In this document: one piece after another, positions 1 through 11,516 of the stretch
How positions within the stretch are numbered: the stretch's first letter is position 1
Layout: each line of letters starts with the position of its first letter
NCBI RefSeq assembly: GCF_037975245.1
Contig: NC_092579.1
Coordinates: forward strand, 4,922,001-4,986,000
Reading direction: 5' to 3'
Source: Apostichopus japonicus
Lineage: Eukaryota > Echinodermata > Holothuroidea > Aspidochirotida > Stichopodidae
Length of the DNA stretch: 64,000 bases
Program-made: the position numbers and the translations under genes
Notes under the pieces: model-generated
Told to the model about the DNA's origin: nothing
Databases searched by the model: none
The model's input: only the letters and a program-made list of their open reading frames with translations

Positions 1-202
1 GCCTAGTATTAGTAGCACTAGTACAGTAGTACTAGTAGGTATAGAGTACTAGGCTAGCTTGACAGTTATGTACGCCTAGGTTGTAAGCTACACCATAGTG
101 AGCATTGTAACACCCATACACAAGCTAAAGTTAAACATATTTGATGATACCAAAGTTTTAAAAAGTTGCGTATGAATTGCTGCTTCATAAGTTAAATTAA
201 TA

Positions 203-270
203 CCTTCTTCGCGAGTTCCTGCTTGCAGGAGGATCTAAAATACATGACATACATACACACTTGTTGATAT
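203..270 (+). repeat. 3' end fragment of a tRNA-derived SINE (family S1)
   Basis: The segment with TTCGCGAGTTCCTGCTTGCAG and GGAGGATCTAAAATACAT, followed by a CATA-rich tail, matches the reverse complement of 36948-37193 and 48295-48515. Those copies carry a tRNA-like head, so this is the head-less 3' end of the same SINE, on the opposite strand. Confidence 0.6.
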
Positions 271-519
271 TGCTCAAAGAATTTTAGGTAAGCACCATCC
301 AAATTATTCTTAGACATTGAGTTATAACATTGAAGGGTACTACTCTTATACCAGGCAAGAAGAAGTCTCAATTAGCAAAATATTGCTTTCAGTACTAGAT
401 GGCAGTAACCTGTTTGTTGAGGTTTGAGTGTGGTTGACAAGTGTATTTTACTACTAGCATATTTTGGATCACTAGTGGTGATCTTTAATAAGTATAAACG
501 CAGCATACCATGAAGTTGA

Positions 520-780
520 AGGCCTTAGATTTTATATTTTAAATTTTAAGATTTTGTTTGTATAATTTTTGATTTTCCATTTGCAGTTTTTATACAATTT
601 ATTGTCAGATTGTACTGTATATAACAAATTTTTTACCCTTTTTATAATTATACCTTATATTATCGATTTATGTATTTGTATATCATGTTTGTATGTATTC
701 TACTGTAAAGCGCCTTAGAGCAATTTCTGATTGGATAAGGCGCTGTAGAAATTTTGTAAAATAATAATAAAAAAAAAATA
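520..780 (+). repeat. 3' tail of a LINE/SINE-like element with terminal hairpin
   Basis: AT-rich DNA ends in a perfect 8-bp stem, AGCGCCTT at 709-716 pairing with AAGGCGCT at 737-744, followed by an AATA-type simple tail. A hairpin of the form GCGCCTT...AAGGCGC before a simple A-rich tail is common at the 3' end of invertebrate retroposons. The class is inferred; only the hairpin and tail are seen directly. Confidence 0.4.
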
Positions 781-858
781 ATTAGATAGTTATGTGAGCT
801 TGCTGTACTTCAGTTTCAAGCGTTAGACTTTTCAAGGTACTGTATGAGTATGATTTAA

Positions 859-1188
859 CAGTGGCGTAGGAAGGTACTTTTGGGTGGGAGGGGGCTGAAG
901 ACTGATGGCCGACCTGGGGGAATTAGAATTTTTTGCATTTCCAGGTGGCCTCAGATGCAATCATATTTGGTGCAATATAGCACACTTCAACACCCACTCC
1001 ATTTTGTAAACTTAATTTTGTATTTCACCTAGCCTTAGATGCAATTTGGTGCTCCAAATGAGATTATTTTTCTCATTTGGAAATGAAAAAGGGGTTTTCT
1101 GACCTGCAAAGCGGGGGGGATACGCCCCTCCACATTTCTCACTGGGGACTGGCGCCCCCCAGCCCCCACCCCGGTTTCTACGCCCTTG
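859..1188 (+). mobile_element. hAT-type MITE, family A copy 1
   Basis: A 330-bp non-autonomous element. The left end is CAGTGGCGTAGGAAGG; the right end, read inward on the minus strand, is CAAGGGCGTAGAAACC. It is flanked by a perfect 8-bp target-site duplication TGATTTAA (851-858 and 1189-1196). Inside is a hairpin of CCAAATGAGA and TCTCATTTGG around a T-rich loop, plus G/C homopolymer tracts. An 8-bp duplication and CA-start termini point to the hAT superfamily. There is no coding capacity. Related copies lie at 16871-17243 and 27540-27878. Confidence 0.92.
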
Positions 1189-3143
1189 TGATTTAATACT
1201 GTAGGGTGATTGTGCAGATTACAAATGGTGTGTGTCTGTGTGAGAAGGGGGATATGGTTCATTGAGTAGAGTAAGGTGCCAGCCCGTCACTGCTTCCTCT
1301 GATGCCCACGGGTGGGTAGCAAATAAATATTTTCAGCAAACCATTTCTTGCAGGCAGATTCTCACTTTGCTTTTCAGTTTAATTGTGTTCCATTACAGAT
1401 AAAAAAATGGTTGTATACAACACCTAATACCACTGACACTGGGCAAACTAGTTAGGCACTTGACCCAGTAGTAATAATCATGTTGTCCACTTGTTGCCCT
1501 TCATGACCTTCTGTATAAACTCCTGAGAATGAGGCCTTGCAAGGCATGTGTATCTTGCTTTTGTTTTGGACAACAGCAGCAAGAGAAAAAATACAAAAAG
1601 TATGTATAAGTGAAGACACCTTGTAACCTACTTCTCATTATAATAAAACAGAATAATTTTCATTTAAAATGAATAATTTTCTTCATTATTAACTGATAGC
1701 CTTTTCACCTTTGAATGTTTTAAATTGCACGATAACATCCAGAATCTTTAAAAGTTTCAATTATTTATATGTAACGCAAGGTGTCCGCTGGCATCATATC
1801 AATATGGAGGACACATTCACAACTTGTTGAAATACTAGATGACATAGGCTGCCACCCTATAGGCTGCCCATCTTAAACCATGTTTAAAGCTGGTGGGAAA
1901 CCATCTAAGTTAACTCTTTCACAATGTTATGTAATAACACACAATACAAAATTTCAATGCAGTTAATATTAAGCTGGAAAAGATCATACCAAGTTCACCA
2001 ACTGTATCTGATGACAGTGCTGTTCATGTCTTAGAGACTGCCCTATCCTCTTCTCTCTAAAAGCAAAATGAACTCCCTAATAGATTTGTGCTCCTTGGGA
2101 ACCCTGTAACTCTAACCACTGCCACATTCTTGCCCCCTATCCTTCCCATCCATGGATGCTTAATTATTTAATTCATGTTTGCTTTACATCATCTCTAAAT
2201 CTGTCAATCCTTCTTCTAGGTAGCAAACTCTTGCCTCCTCCAAGTAAGAATTGATCCCATCATGCATCATATATGTCCATCTTAAAGAGTGAAATGGATT
2301 AAATAATGAGAGGCATCAAAATTCCTAAAAACCGACAAAACTGGACAGAATATTTCCATGCCAGTTTCAATGATTTATTGGCTTATATCCCAGTGTTGAT
2401 TCTGGGGGGGGGGGGGGAATTGTCCACAACTTAGAACTTTTGTTTGAACATAATGACCAATCTTTCAATCAACTTTATGAACCATAAATTGTAACTACAT
2501 TACCAGCCTGACTTTGTTCAGTGTCTCAAATTAATGTTTTGAAGTATACAATCTATAAGAGGTATAACTGTATAAGATATAAGATATAAGAATCTTTATT
2601 GGCCATAAAAGGAATTGGAGTTCACTCCATCTCAGTATAATATACATAAAACAGTCAAAAATACATCAAAACATATGATTTATAATATATACATTTCTTA
2701 AGACAATGAAAATCCCCGTTAATCTTTAAATTAACGAATTCTGAGGTGTGCTAACTAGTGGCCATGTAATGAGGCAGACTCAAACTTGATATTTTAACCA
2801 AGAGAATAGAGATATTGCGCAATATTGCATGTCTTTCTTATAAACTGTATAAAAAGAGTCGTATGTAGTAAAAGCAAATGCTCATCACCATTCTATCTTG
2901 AAGAGACTGCATTGGAACACAAAAAGGGATAGAAATACTAGACTGGTCACAGCATTATTACCTAAGCTATCCGTCTAACCCATAGGGCTGTAGCACGCCC
3001 CCCCACCCCCCCCCCCTCGACCTTCAGCCTGGAAATTGTAAAAAAAAAATGTCGTTAGTGAGAGAAAGTTTCATTCATATCTAAATACTAACGTCCGCCG
3101 CTATGGCACTTGTGTAACGATTTTTCTAATTTTTTTTTTACAG
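1189..3143. other. Intergenic region, no gene recognised
   Basis: No open frame with protein character is visible. A G homopolymer lies at 2404-2417. At 2570-2660 short ATAAGAT repeats precede ATCTTTATTGGCC, which may be the reversed 3' tail of a LINE, but no coding remnant follows. C tracts lie near 2998-3016, just upstream of the GT31 acceptor exon. Confidence 0.5.
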
Positions 3144-3199
3144 CTTGGTCGTACTTCATGAGATGTTAAGAGCTGCTCAATTGTTACTTCAGTGAAACC

Positions 3200-4255
3200 A
3201 TGACAACCAAGATTCGTAGATCACTAGTTTGTTTGCGTCATTGCAGTTCATCTGCAAAACGATTAATATTGATCTCTCTAGCAGGAGTGGTCATTCTTTA
3301 CCTATTAGCCAACGATCAGGCGTCCAAAACCGTTCACACTGTTGCATCATATTCAGACTATTTGCGATTGCATAGCCATAACCGATATACCGAAGAAATC
3401 TCTGACGGTATCATAAATCCACACAATTATTCTTTTGTAATCCCTGAAGCGAATATATGCAAAAACGAAGACGTTTTCTTGATAGTACTTATACATTCCA
3501 GTCCTAGTCATTCAAACCTTCGCAATATACAACGGGAGACTTCACTCAGTGATGCGAATATTCTGGGAAAACGGATAATTGTAGTATATTTGATCGGAAA
3601 TGCAACGAAGATGTACCTCAATAACCATATTTTGGCGGAATCGCAGAAGTACCGCGATATCATCGTCGAAGACTTCAAAGATTCTTATTACAATTTAACA
3701 CAAAAGTTTATGATGGGTATGAGATGGGTGAGTGAATTTTGCCCTAACGCTCGATTCGTTCTCAAGGGTGATGATGACGTGTACTTTAATTTACATAATA
3801 TTGTCAAAATGCTGATATCAGCACCGTCTGAAAATTTCATGAGCGGATATGTTTATAAATATAGCAGACCATACAGAGACAGACACAGCAAGTGGTTTAT
3901 ATCAGAAAAGATTTATCCTTACAAATATTATCCGCCATTTTGCCGTGGTTATGCTTACGTCATGTCCGGTGATTTACCGCCAAGGTTATTCCAAGTCGCA
4001 CAGCACATTCCTGATTTTCCATTGGACGATGTCTTCACAGGATTTTGCGCTCGTAAACTAAACATTTCACCAGTTTCAAAGGTTGGATTTCGTGGACCAG
4101 GCAGCGATATCTTGTCATTCTGTTCTATGAACCTTTCTCATGCCGTTCATGTTGGTGACGGCCAAATGATTTCTAAACTCTGGCAGGAACAACAAGAAAA
4201 TCCCCACCAGATATCATGTAGCAGTATTGCCTATTACATTCGCAGTTTGTTTTGA
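3200..4255 (+). CDS. Beta-1,3-galactosyltransferase-like protein (GT31), paralogue 1
   Basis: A 351-residue type II membrane protein of glycosyltransferase family 31, predicted to add beta-1,3-linked galactose or N-acetylglucosamine to glycans in the Golgi lumen. A short basic cytosolic tail is followed by one hydrophobic anchor (about residues 21-37). Family blocks in order: RIIVVYLIG (125-133), EDFKDSYYNLT (157-167), FVLKGDDDVYF with the metal-binding DDD at 191-193, YYPPFCRGYAYVMSG (243-257), and PLDDVFTGFCARKL (274-287). Potential N-glycosylation sites include NYS, NAT, NLT, NIS and NLS. The usual RxxxRxTW block reads LRNIQRETSL, so the tryptophan is missing. The coding region is a single exon; a strong acceptor (T-rich tract then CAG, AG at 3142-3143) implies a non-coding 5' exon upstream that I could not place. 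AATAAA at 4795-4800 is a possible polyadenylation signal. The acceptor sugar cannot be told from sequence. Confidence 0.9.
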   Translation: MTTKIRRSLVCLRHCSSSAKRLILISLAGVVILYLLANDQASKTVHTVASYSDYLRLHSHNRYTEEISDGIINPHNYSFVIPEANICKNEDVFLIVLIHSSPSHSNLRNIQRETSLSDANILGKRIIVVYLIGNATKMYLNNHILAESQKYRDIIVEDFKDSYYNLTQKFMMGMRWVSEFCPNARFVLKGDDDVYFNLHNIVKMLISAPSENFMSGYVYKYSRPYRDRHSKWFISEKIYPYKYYPPFCRGYAYVMSGDLPPRLFQVAQHIPDFPLDDVFTGFCARKLNISPVSKVGFRGPGSDILSFCSMNLSHAVHVGDGQMISKLWQEQQENPHQISCSSIAYYIRSLF

Positions 4256-5255
4256 AATACAATGTTACGCAATGTGCCATACCACAGGTATTGTGATGTC
4301 CACCGACAGTCCGAAGACTGGATGGGTCGCGCCCCAAAGTGTGTCGCGAAGTATTTCGGTGTGTTGCCGTATTTTGCCAGAATGTATTTATAGAGTTTTC
4401 GGAGCTTGCCAAAGGAGATCGACTAACTTACTTTAAACATCAAGTCGATTCAAGGTAGCTTTCATGCATTTTAAGCATCGATTCCGAAGGGTGGGGCTCT
4501 GGTGGTTCGTGACTCAGTCCCGCCATGGGGTAGATCTTGGTACCTGGGGCCTAAAAGTTTGGGCATCGCTGATTTACACCATACATTCTCACTTGATTGA
4601 TATACACCTTAATGTGCGCATGTCCATTAAAAAAACGCAACATAAAACATGAATATTCTCCTTACACCTGTGTTGACTAACTATGTAAAACAAGATCACG
4701 TGCTTATCGCTTTCTTCTTCACACTGGTCTGTAATCTAAGTGTATATACCTGGCTATCTATAGCTTATATCTTTGCATGATTTCAGTACGTGATAATAAA
4801 GCGAGATTCACCTGAAAGATATGTTCGTCATAACTTACCGCATAAACGTAACAACAGGCGACAGGAATATGTTTCTATCCCATCACTATTCCTACTGCGG
4901 ATACACTCGACGCCACGTTTTTCATTATAAAAAGATAGAAAATGCAAAAGGCACAGATATTTGAATTTCAATGATATGTGATATCTAAAAAGTACAGAAT
5001 TTTACATCATATTTTAATATTCAGAAAAAGAGCTCTCACAGAATGACAATGACGTTTTTGGCGGCAAAAGTGTTTTTCGACTTTAACTATTTTATTGTCA
5101 TTCGAAAGTTTCCAAGTATTCTCGAATATAGGCTCTGCATCCTTTGACTGTCTAAAAAAATGGGGGGGGGGAGGGGGTGTTAAAGTATCTAACGATGCGT
5201 GTGGCAATGGAAACCAAGACATGCATTGTTTTTGTTTATTCAAGTTAAAACAATA

Positions 5256-5298
<43 letters not shown>

Positions 5299-7461
5299 TA
5301 GTGCATTTCAAAGATAAGGGACCTTGATCAGGGTCACTGGTTGTACTTACAGATCACAATACAAGGTGCTGCTGTAACGCAAACATTCTGAATAGGTATA
5401 ATAATGCAACTATCAATTTGGAGTTGTAGCAAGCAGATATTAACAAATATCTGGGTATAAAGGCTAATATTTTGAACTATAGTGAATGTAGGCTATACTT
5501 ATACACGACCGCTACCAAATATTTATTGCCCACATAAAATCCACAATTACCAGGGAACAAAGTTCAAAATGTACTACTCAAATTTTCTAGCGGCTTTTGT
5601 CACTGCAAGTACACCTTTTTCATGAATAACAGGTTAGTTATAGGCTAGGTATAATCGCATTTGGCATAGGCCTATACCCTACCGTAGTGATATTGTATAA
5701 TGGCAGACTGACAACTGCCTAAAACGGCATTGGCGTATCCAGAATTTTTTCATCTGGGGCAGGGGACTGTGGGATTCGAGTGGGGAGGGGAGGGCAAGTT
5801 CGCGCCCGACCAGTTCGGTCATTTTTAGACACTTTTGCAACATGCCCGCCCCATTCCCAAACACATGAAACTATGGTAACGGCACTGTTATGAATGTTTC
5901 TATACCTAAGTGTAACAGTTTATTCCTGAATTCCACGGTGACCCGCTAAATTGAAAGTATAGTCCAACTAAAAATATCAACTTGATATATTGTAGAGAAA
6001 GTCAAGCGGGTAGCGAAGATTTCATCTTTGGGGGGGGGGGGGGGTTCAGTTATTGAGCTGTCAACGAGAACGCTTTGCGCTATCTGCTTGGGGTCCAGGG
6101 GCGAAGCACGTGGAATAATATGGTGGACTTTAGAAGCTTCAGAGCTTTCAAATTTTATGCAATCGGCAGAGATTTTAGCAATTTGAAATTTCATTAAATT
6201 GTTCATAATACTGCATTATGATTAGTCTATTGTTGAAAAGTGGGGTCGAAATCATTCAACTAGGAACTTAAAACTCACTCAAAATAAAAGCTTTTTCTAG
6301 GGGTGGCGTAGTCAAATCCGTGGCACTGTGGCAGTAGCCAGTTATAAAAGACAAACAATACGATGATGCCACAGTGTGATACCAATTTCAAGTTTACAGC
6401 CTACAGCAGGGTGGCAAGTTTTTATGTAACAAAAAGGGGCCAAATTTAGAGAATTTACCGACCAAATCGAGTGAATAAAGGCCAAAACCAAATTTTGTTC
6501 GATTTCTGCCTCCTGTAGCCTATACGTAGCTTACAATTCAGTATAGTTTGCACTCCTTTTCGATATAGGCTGCCGAAGTAGATATCTTTTTAAAAGGTTT
6601 AAAAATACCGCTTTACCTATACATGAAATCTAGTTTCAGTCTTAAGTAGGAACGAGATTTTCCAATTTCCACACTTCTGAAACTTCATGGTCCCCCTTTT
6701 TCTCTATCTCCACCTCTCTCTCCACATTGCTCTCTGTTTTCCATCTCTCTTTTCTCTCTCATTCTTCTCTCCTTTTCTGGCTATGCGCTTGGAGAAAGTC
6801 ACTATATGTCCTCTTAGCTGATAATCCTGTGTGCTCTGTTCTCATACTGTTCACAGTGTAGAAATGTATCGCTCACACTTTGTCTACAATAGCCTATGCA
6901 TAATTGGATGATTAGTGTTTCAGTAAAATGTGTTATTTGCGGAATCAAATTTAGAATTTGGATAAACTTAAAAATCAAAATGCTATAGCGATGGGATTTT
7001 GACAATTGGGTTCAGTTTATCGTCCTTTCAGTTATTTTGTCTGTAGTTCTCATTTTGGTCTGGACTATTCTTTCAAAATCACAGTTTAAGCTATCTCATT
7101 GTCTATGATTAACCATAATTAGGCTATGATTTAAATAAACTTTTATATTAAACTCAGTTTCATCGACTTACAGGCTTTATTCATTCAGCCACTACAAAAC
7201 TGTCTGTCTATCACCATATAGGCCATCGGTTTTATTACATTACATCGGCTGAAATATGTCAAGTCGTTGGAAATAATTTTTCGGTAGAAATAGGTCTATA
7301 CTAAGGACTAATTATTCTGCGTGAGTTCACACGTGCATGCGTTGTTGAAATTACGTATAGTAATATATCATGCTGCAGCTTCCAAGTAACAATATTGGAT
7401 TAACTTCGGATGGTCGATATAGGCCTAATGATGGTATAAAGATATAAGCATATACACATGA
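4256..7461. other. Intergenic region between the GT31 genes, repeat debris
   Basis: No gene recognised. It holds a TA microsatellite (5260-5297), G tracts at 5162-5176 and 6030-6044, and a TTGGCGTATCCAG motif near 5730 that resembles one end of the hAT-type MITEs, with no matching second end found. A CT-rich stretch lies at 6690-6775. Confidence 0.5.
5260..5297. repeat. TA dinucleotide microsatellite
   Basis: An uninterrupted alternating T/A run in the flank between the GT31 genes. No unit other than TA is present. Confidence 0.95.
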
Positions 7462-8160
7462 TATTATTATTATTATTATTAACCTTTAAAAGGGTGACTC
7501 GGTTAGCCGAAGCTAACCTTCCCCGAGGCCCTAAAATACAGTCATTATAAAAAGAATAATATTATAAAACAATAAACAGAGAGTAAGACTATTAAACATA
7601 CATATATACAACAGTAAATCACAAAACTGTAAAAATGGGTATAGAACATAAAAGCGTAATGAGATGATTAAGACTTGAAAAATTCATTGACTAAACGTTT
7701 AAAAATAGGTAAAGATTTGGCATGCCTGCATTCAGCTGGCAAACTATTCCATTCTTTGGCAGCTATATGAAGGAAAATCTATGCTTGTGATATTCCGTTT
7801 TACCATCTTTCAGGTATAAGTTACTTTGGGTCGTGGATCTCAAATTGTGATTATGAATTTCGTGTGTGTAAAGTTGAATAACTGGGTTAGATAATTTGGG
7901 GAGAGGCCATTCATGGTCTTGTACATCATGATCAATCGTCGTATACGCATTTGCGTATCGACAGGGTGCCACTTTAGCATTTTAAATAATTCTGTCGAGC
8001 TTTCATATCTTCCCGAGTTCGTAATAATACGCGCTGCTGCTTTTTGCATATGTAACAACTTTTGTAAATCATTTGCTCCACACGTACCCCAGACTATACT
8101 ACAATTATCTAGAATGGGTCGTACATACCCATTATAGAAGATAATTTTCGTATTCAAATC
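7462..8160 (-). mobile_element. 5'-truncated non-LTR retrotransposon (LINE), C-terminal RT region and 3' end
   Basis: On the minus strand, frames 7840-8157 and 7763-7972 together read as the region after the reverse transcriptase core: YNGYVRPILDNCSIVWG, MQKAAARIITNSGR, LNGLSPNY-like and LRSTTQSNLYLKDG blocks, then KEWNSLP. A frameshift joins the two, so it is dead. The 3' end carries a perfect hairpin (7501-7518) and an ATT repeat tail (7462-7482). The 3' sequence matches the longer carcass at 18320-20990, so the two are copies of one LINE family, probably in the CR1/Jockey-like group. Confidence 0.85.
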
Positions 8161-10105
8161 AATATATGTATATTACAAGCATGGTAGCAGGTTAATTATC
8201 TCCTTGGGTAGCATGTGTGGCGAGGACAGACAAAATGATTGGAAATTTAACTTAGGACGCAATTGGCTGGTATTTATTTGAAAATTCCGTCAATTCCGGA
8301 TTAAAGTCAGCCGCGAACTGGTTTAATCGAGGCTTTCAATGCATTCTGTCAGTTTTGTCCAATTTATTTTGACCCACACATCATTGGGAGGGGGGTGGGC
8401 AAGGGGAAAACACATTTGACTGGGGATCCCGCCCTCTAATCCCCCCCCCCCTCTCCTGGCTGACGACGAAAGCGTTTGGAACCGAATGAAATCATTGATT
8501 AGGCAAATGCATACTCTCTAAGTAAGGTATATGCCTAATTTGAAGTTATCATTTTTTTAGTTTGAATCTGCCTCCGAAAAGAAATCTAAAGAAAGTCTTC
8601 ACGACTAACTGCTATTTTCACTGTTTCCTTCTTTATATGCAGCATCCTGAATCATTCATGAGGTTCTCGATACTTGCTAAATTATTTTTTTCCGTATATT
8701 AAGTTTCCTGGTTCACTCTGCGCTGTTTTACATATACTCGTCAGTCAAATGTTCAGTTTGATATTGTCAGCTAGAAACTAAGCGTCTACCGCCATGCAGA
8801 CAACTGTATACAAAGTCAAGGGTAGTGTAGCGTAACACTTATCACGATATCAGTGACGCACCCACTATGCATGCCACTAAGCGCTTTTATCGACTCTTCC
8901 GGCTGAACTTGCCGGTTCGGATGAATTGTGTGTAGTTATTCAGCTGTTTAACGTGTATACATGCAAATGTATATTATTCGAGTCTTTTATTCACGCTACG
9001 TCAACTTTAGTTAGGCGACGGTGTTATACCTACAACTGCATTCTTTAGTGTGTATTCTCCTTCACAACTAGCGTTTAGTTATATTCAATACATTCATCAC
9101 TATAGTCACTTCGTACCGCATTCGGTTCACCGCTTCTTTAATTGGACCTGCATAATTACAAACACCCTTATAGATGATATACAATAAAACGTCGGTGTTG
9201 GACTGAACAAAGAATGCACGAATAGTGTATTTGTGTTACTCAGGTTGTATGGATATATGTGATATATTCTAGTCAATCTTCTAAAATCAGGACGAGCCAT
9301 ATTGGCTTGGATTGTCAGTTTTCTCTTGAAATGGAATTTTTTGAACAGTTAAGATTTTATAGAGATCACGCGTGCTGATGTGCAATGTTCCCGCCCGACA
9401 CTGTCCGTTGTTTTTTACCACTGACATCCAGCTCATTGATTGTAGTAGTATGATGCTATAATGAGTCACGTCAGAGTCGTACATAAACAACTAAATCACC
9501 ATGCAGTCATGATAATAGCGAATATACAATGGAAACGGACGCAAAATCGTTTCATTTCATTTTGCAGAGAATTTGGTAAGAATATTATCTGTTATAATTT
9601 TACTTAGCCTATATTTAAAATCATAACTTGTGCTATATTTTACTCAAGTGTGCATAGATTTGCATTGGACACGTGACTTTCAAATAGCTCCTGTCATGAC
9701 ATTGGCTACATACTGTATATGGCCTATAAATGTACTACGTGAGGAATAGCGTTATTTGTAAGATTCGGTCAGCAAAGAGCACAGTTTGTTTTTTATAGGC
9801 CCCTATTAAGTTTGGAAAGATACCGTAATGTTTGTCTGTCGCCTGTTGAAAACAGAGTTTTTCGGAATTTTGAAAATGCAAATATTAACTGCTCAATAGA
9901 TTTATGAATTTTGTCAAGCGAGAAAGTTATTTGGGCATCAGACAAGAAAATATTGAAGTTGGTTTATTTTTGTTACTTTGCCGTGCTGCTCATATGTTCC
10001 AATTTTACCTCAAGCGGGTTGCGTTTAAACTGATACAAAATATCAAAGAATGTATGAGGAAATTCCTTTAGCAGAAATTGGATAAAAACATTTGTAATTG
10101 TTATT
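8161..10105. other. Upstream region of the second GT31 gene
   Basis: No protein-coding gene recognised. A G-rich and C-rich pair of tracts lies at 8388-8453. A possible non-coding first exon of the downstream GT31 gene ends at 9575, before GTAAGA (9576-9581); its pairing with the acceptor at 10382-10383 is a guess from spacing alone. Confidence 0.35.
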
Positions 10106-10320
10106 ATGGTTATCATCATCATCGTCGTCGGCATGATCATCATCTTTATCATAATCATCATCGTCATCGTCATCATCATTATTGTTATTATTATTGTTAT
10201 GATGATGATGATGATGATGATGATCATCATGATCATGATGATGATCATCATCATCATCATGATGGTGATGGTGATGATGATAATATAATTTTGATGATGA
10301 TTGTTATGATCATTATTATT
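10106..10320. repeat. ATC/ATG trinucleotide repeat block
   Basis: An imperfect ATC, ATT and ATG trinucleotide array, including an unbroken ATG run near 10200-10222 with GATCATCATGATCATGATGA palindromic parts. It is open in several frames on both strands, giving low-complexity His/Asp or Ile/Met strings that are by-products of the repeat. It lies just upstream of the acceptor of the second GT31 gene, so it is probably intronic. Confidence 0.9.
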
Positions 10321-10448
10321 CAATTATTCAGTTCAATTACAATTCTATTTCTTTTGTTTTTGTTTGTTTTTTCCTTTCGGCAGGTAATATTTCTAAAGTC
10401 ACCTGAGACATGTCCGATGACAAATAGTAAATTTGTAGCGTATAAGCA

Positions 10449-11510
10449 ATGATTCATCGGCGATGTACCGCGGTACATCGTAACACCGTGCGATCCAAAG
10501 TAATTAAATGGTTTGTTGTGGCATGTATCGCCGGAGTGACGATTCTTTACCTCTTTCTGACCGGTCCAGGCATCAGAATGGTGCATTTTGCTGCTTCGTA
10601 TTCTGACAATGCAAGATTACACACCGTTAACCGGTTTACAGAAGCAAAATTCGTTTATGCGATTAATCCTCATCATTACAACTTGGTCATCGCCGAAGAG
10701 AATAAGTGTGAGCAGAAAGATGCATATGTTTTTTTGCTGGTCCTCATACACTCTAAACCCTCTCATATAGATCTTCGTAAGAAACAGCGAATGACTTCTT
10801 TACGCGAGACGAATGTTCGAGGAAAACGGATAATCGTGGTGTATTTGGTAGGCAACACAACTAATAAGAATCTTAATGACCGTATCTTCAACGAATCTCA
10901 CGTTTACCGGGATATAATCATGGAGGACTTCTTGGATACGTACTACAATTTGACCAACAAGTTTATGATGGGCATGAAATGGGCGAGTTTGTATTGTCCT
11001 CAAGCCAAATACGTTCTAAAGGGCGACGATGACGTGTACTTTAATTTGCATAATATTGTCCAAATGTTATCGTCTGCACCATCCGTTAATTTCATAAGCG
11101 GATATGTCCATAATTACGCGAAGCCTTACAGAAATGAAGGAAGCAAATGGTATATACCTGAAAGTGTGTATCCATATAAATATTATCCGCCATTTTGTGT
11201 TGGTTATGCTTACGTCATGTCCGGTGATTTACCGCGAAAATTATTCCAAGTTGCACAGCATATTCCATTCTTCCCATTGGATGATGTCTTCATGGGATTT
11301 TGTGCTAGGAAATTGAATGTTCTTCCAGTTTACAAGGTCGGCTTCCGAAGACCCGGATGGGGCCGTTTGTCTTTCTGCAATTTAAATCTTTCATATGCGA
11401 TACATTTTAGTGATTATCAACAGATCCCTAAGATGTGGTCAGAACAACAGTCAAACCTCGACGATAAAACTTGTAGCAAGGTTATGTATTATTTAAGAAG
11501 TTTATTTTGA
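10449..11510 (+). CDS. Beta-1,3-galactosyltransferase-like protein (GT31), paralogue 2
   Basis: A 353-residue type II Golgi glycosyltransferase, clearly paralogous to the protein at 3200-4255 along its whole length. The membrane anchor is at about residues 20-37. Blocks: KRIIVVYLVGNTT, EDFLDTYYNLT, YVLKGDDDVYFNLHN with DDD at 193-195, YYPPFCVGYAYVMSGDLP, and PLDDVFMGFCARKLN. As in its partner, the RxxxRxTW block has lost tryptophan (LRKKQRMTSL). The coding region is one exon behind a pyrimidine-rich acceptor (AG at 10382-10383), the same architecture as paralogue 1. This suggests local duplication of the locus, not retroposition. AATAAA directly follows the stop codon (11511-11516). The GT31 assignment is firm; the donor and acceptor sugars are unknown. 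Confidence 0.9.
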   Translation: MIHRRCTAVHRNTVRSKVIKWFVVACIAGVTILYLFLTGPGIRMVHFAASYSDNARLHTVNRFTEAKFVYAINPHHYNLVIAEENKCEQKDAYVFLLVLIHSKPSHIDLRKKQRMTSLRETNVRGKRIIVVYLVGNTTNKNLNDRIFNESHVYRDIIMEDFLDTYYNLTNKFMMGMKWASLYCPQAKYVLKGDDDVYFNLHNIVQMLSSAPSVNFISGYVHNYAKPYRNEGSKWYIPESVYPYKYYPPFCVGYAYVMSGDLPRKLFQVAQHIPFFPLDDVFMGFCARKLNVLPVYKVGFRRPGWGRLSFCNLNLSYAIHFSDYQQIPKMWSEQQSNLDDKTCSKVMYYLRSLF

Positions 11511-11516
11511 AATAAA
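11511..11516 (+). terminator. Candidate polyadenylation signal directly after a stop codon
   Basis: AATAAA abuts the TGA of the GT31 gene. Paralogue 1 has AATACA at the matching place. If used, the 3' UTR would be only about 20-40 bases. A later signal may be used instead. Confidence 0.35.

Noticed and set aside
5730-5870. Possible MITE starting TTGGCGTATCCAG
   Set aside because: No matching right end or target-site duplication was found in the following kilobase.
10078-10452. Open frames of His/Asp-rich or Ile/Met-rich peptide on both strands
   Set aside because: They are translations of the ATC/ATG trinucleotide repeat; no family resemblance, and they overlap the GT31 acceptor.
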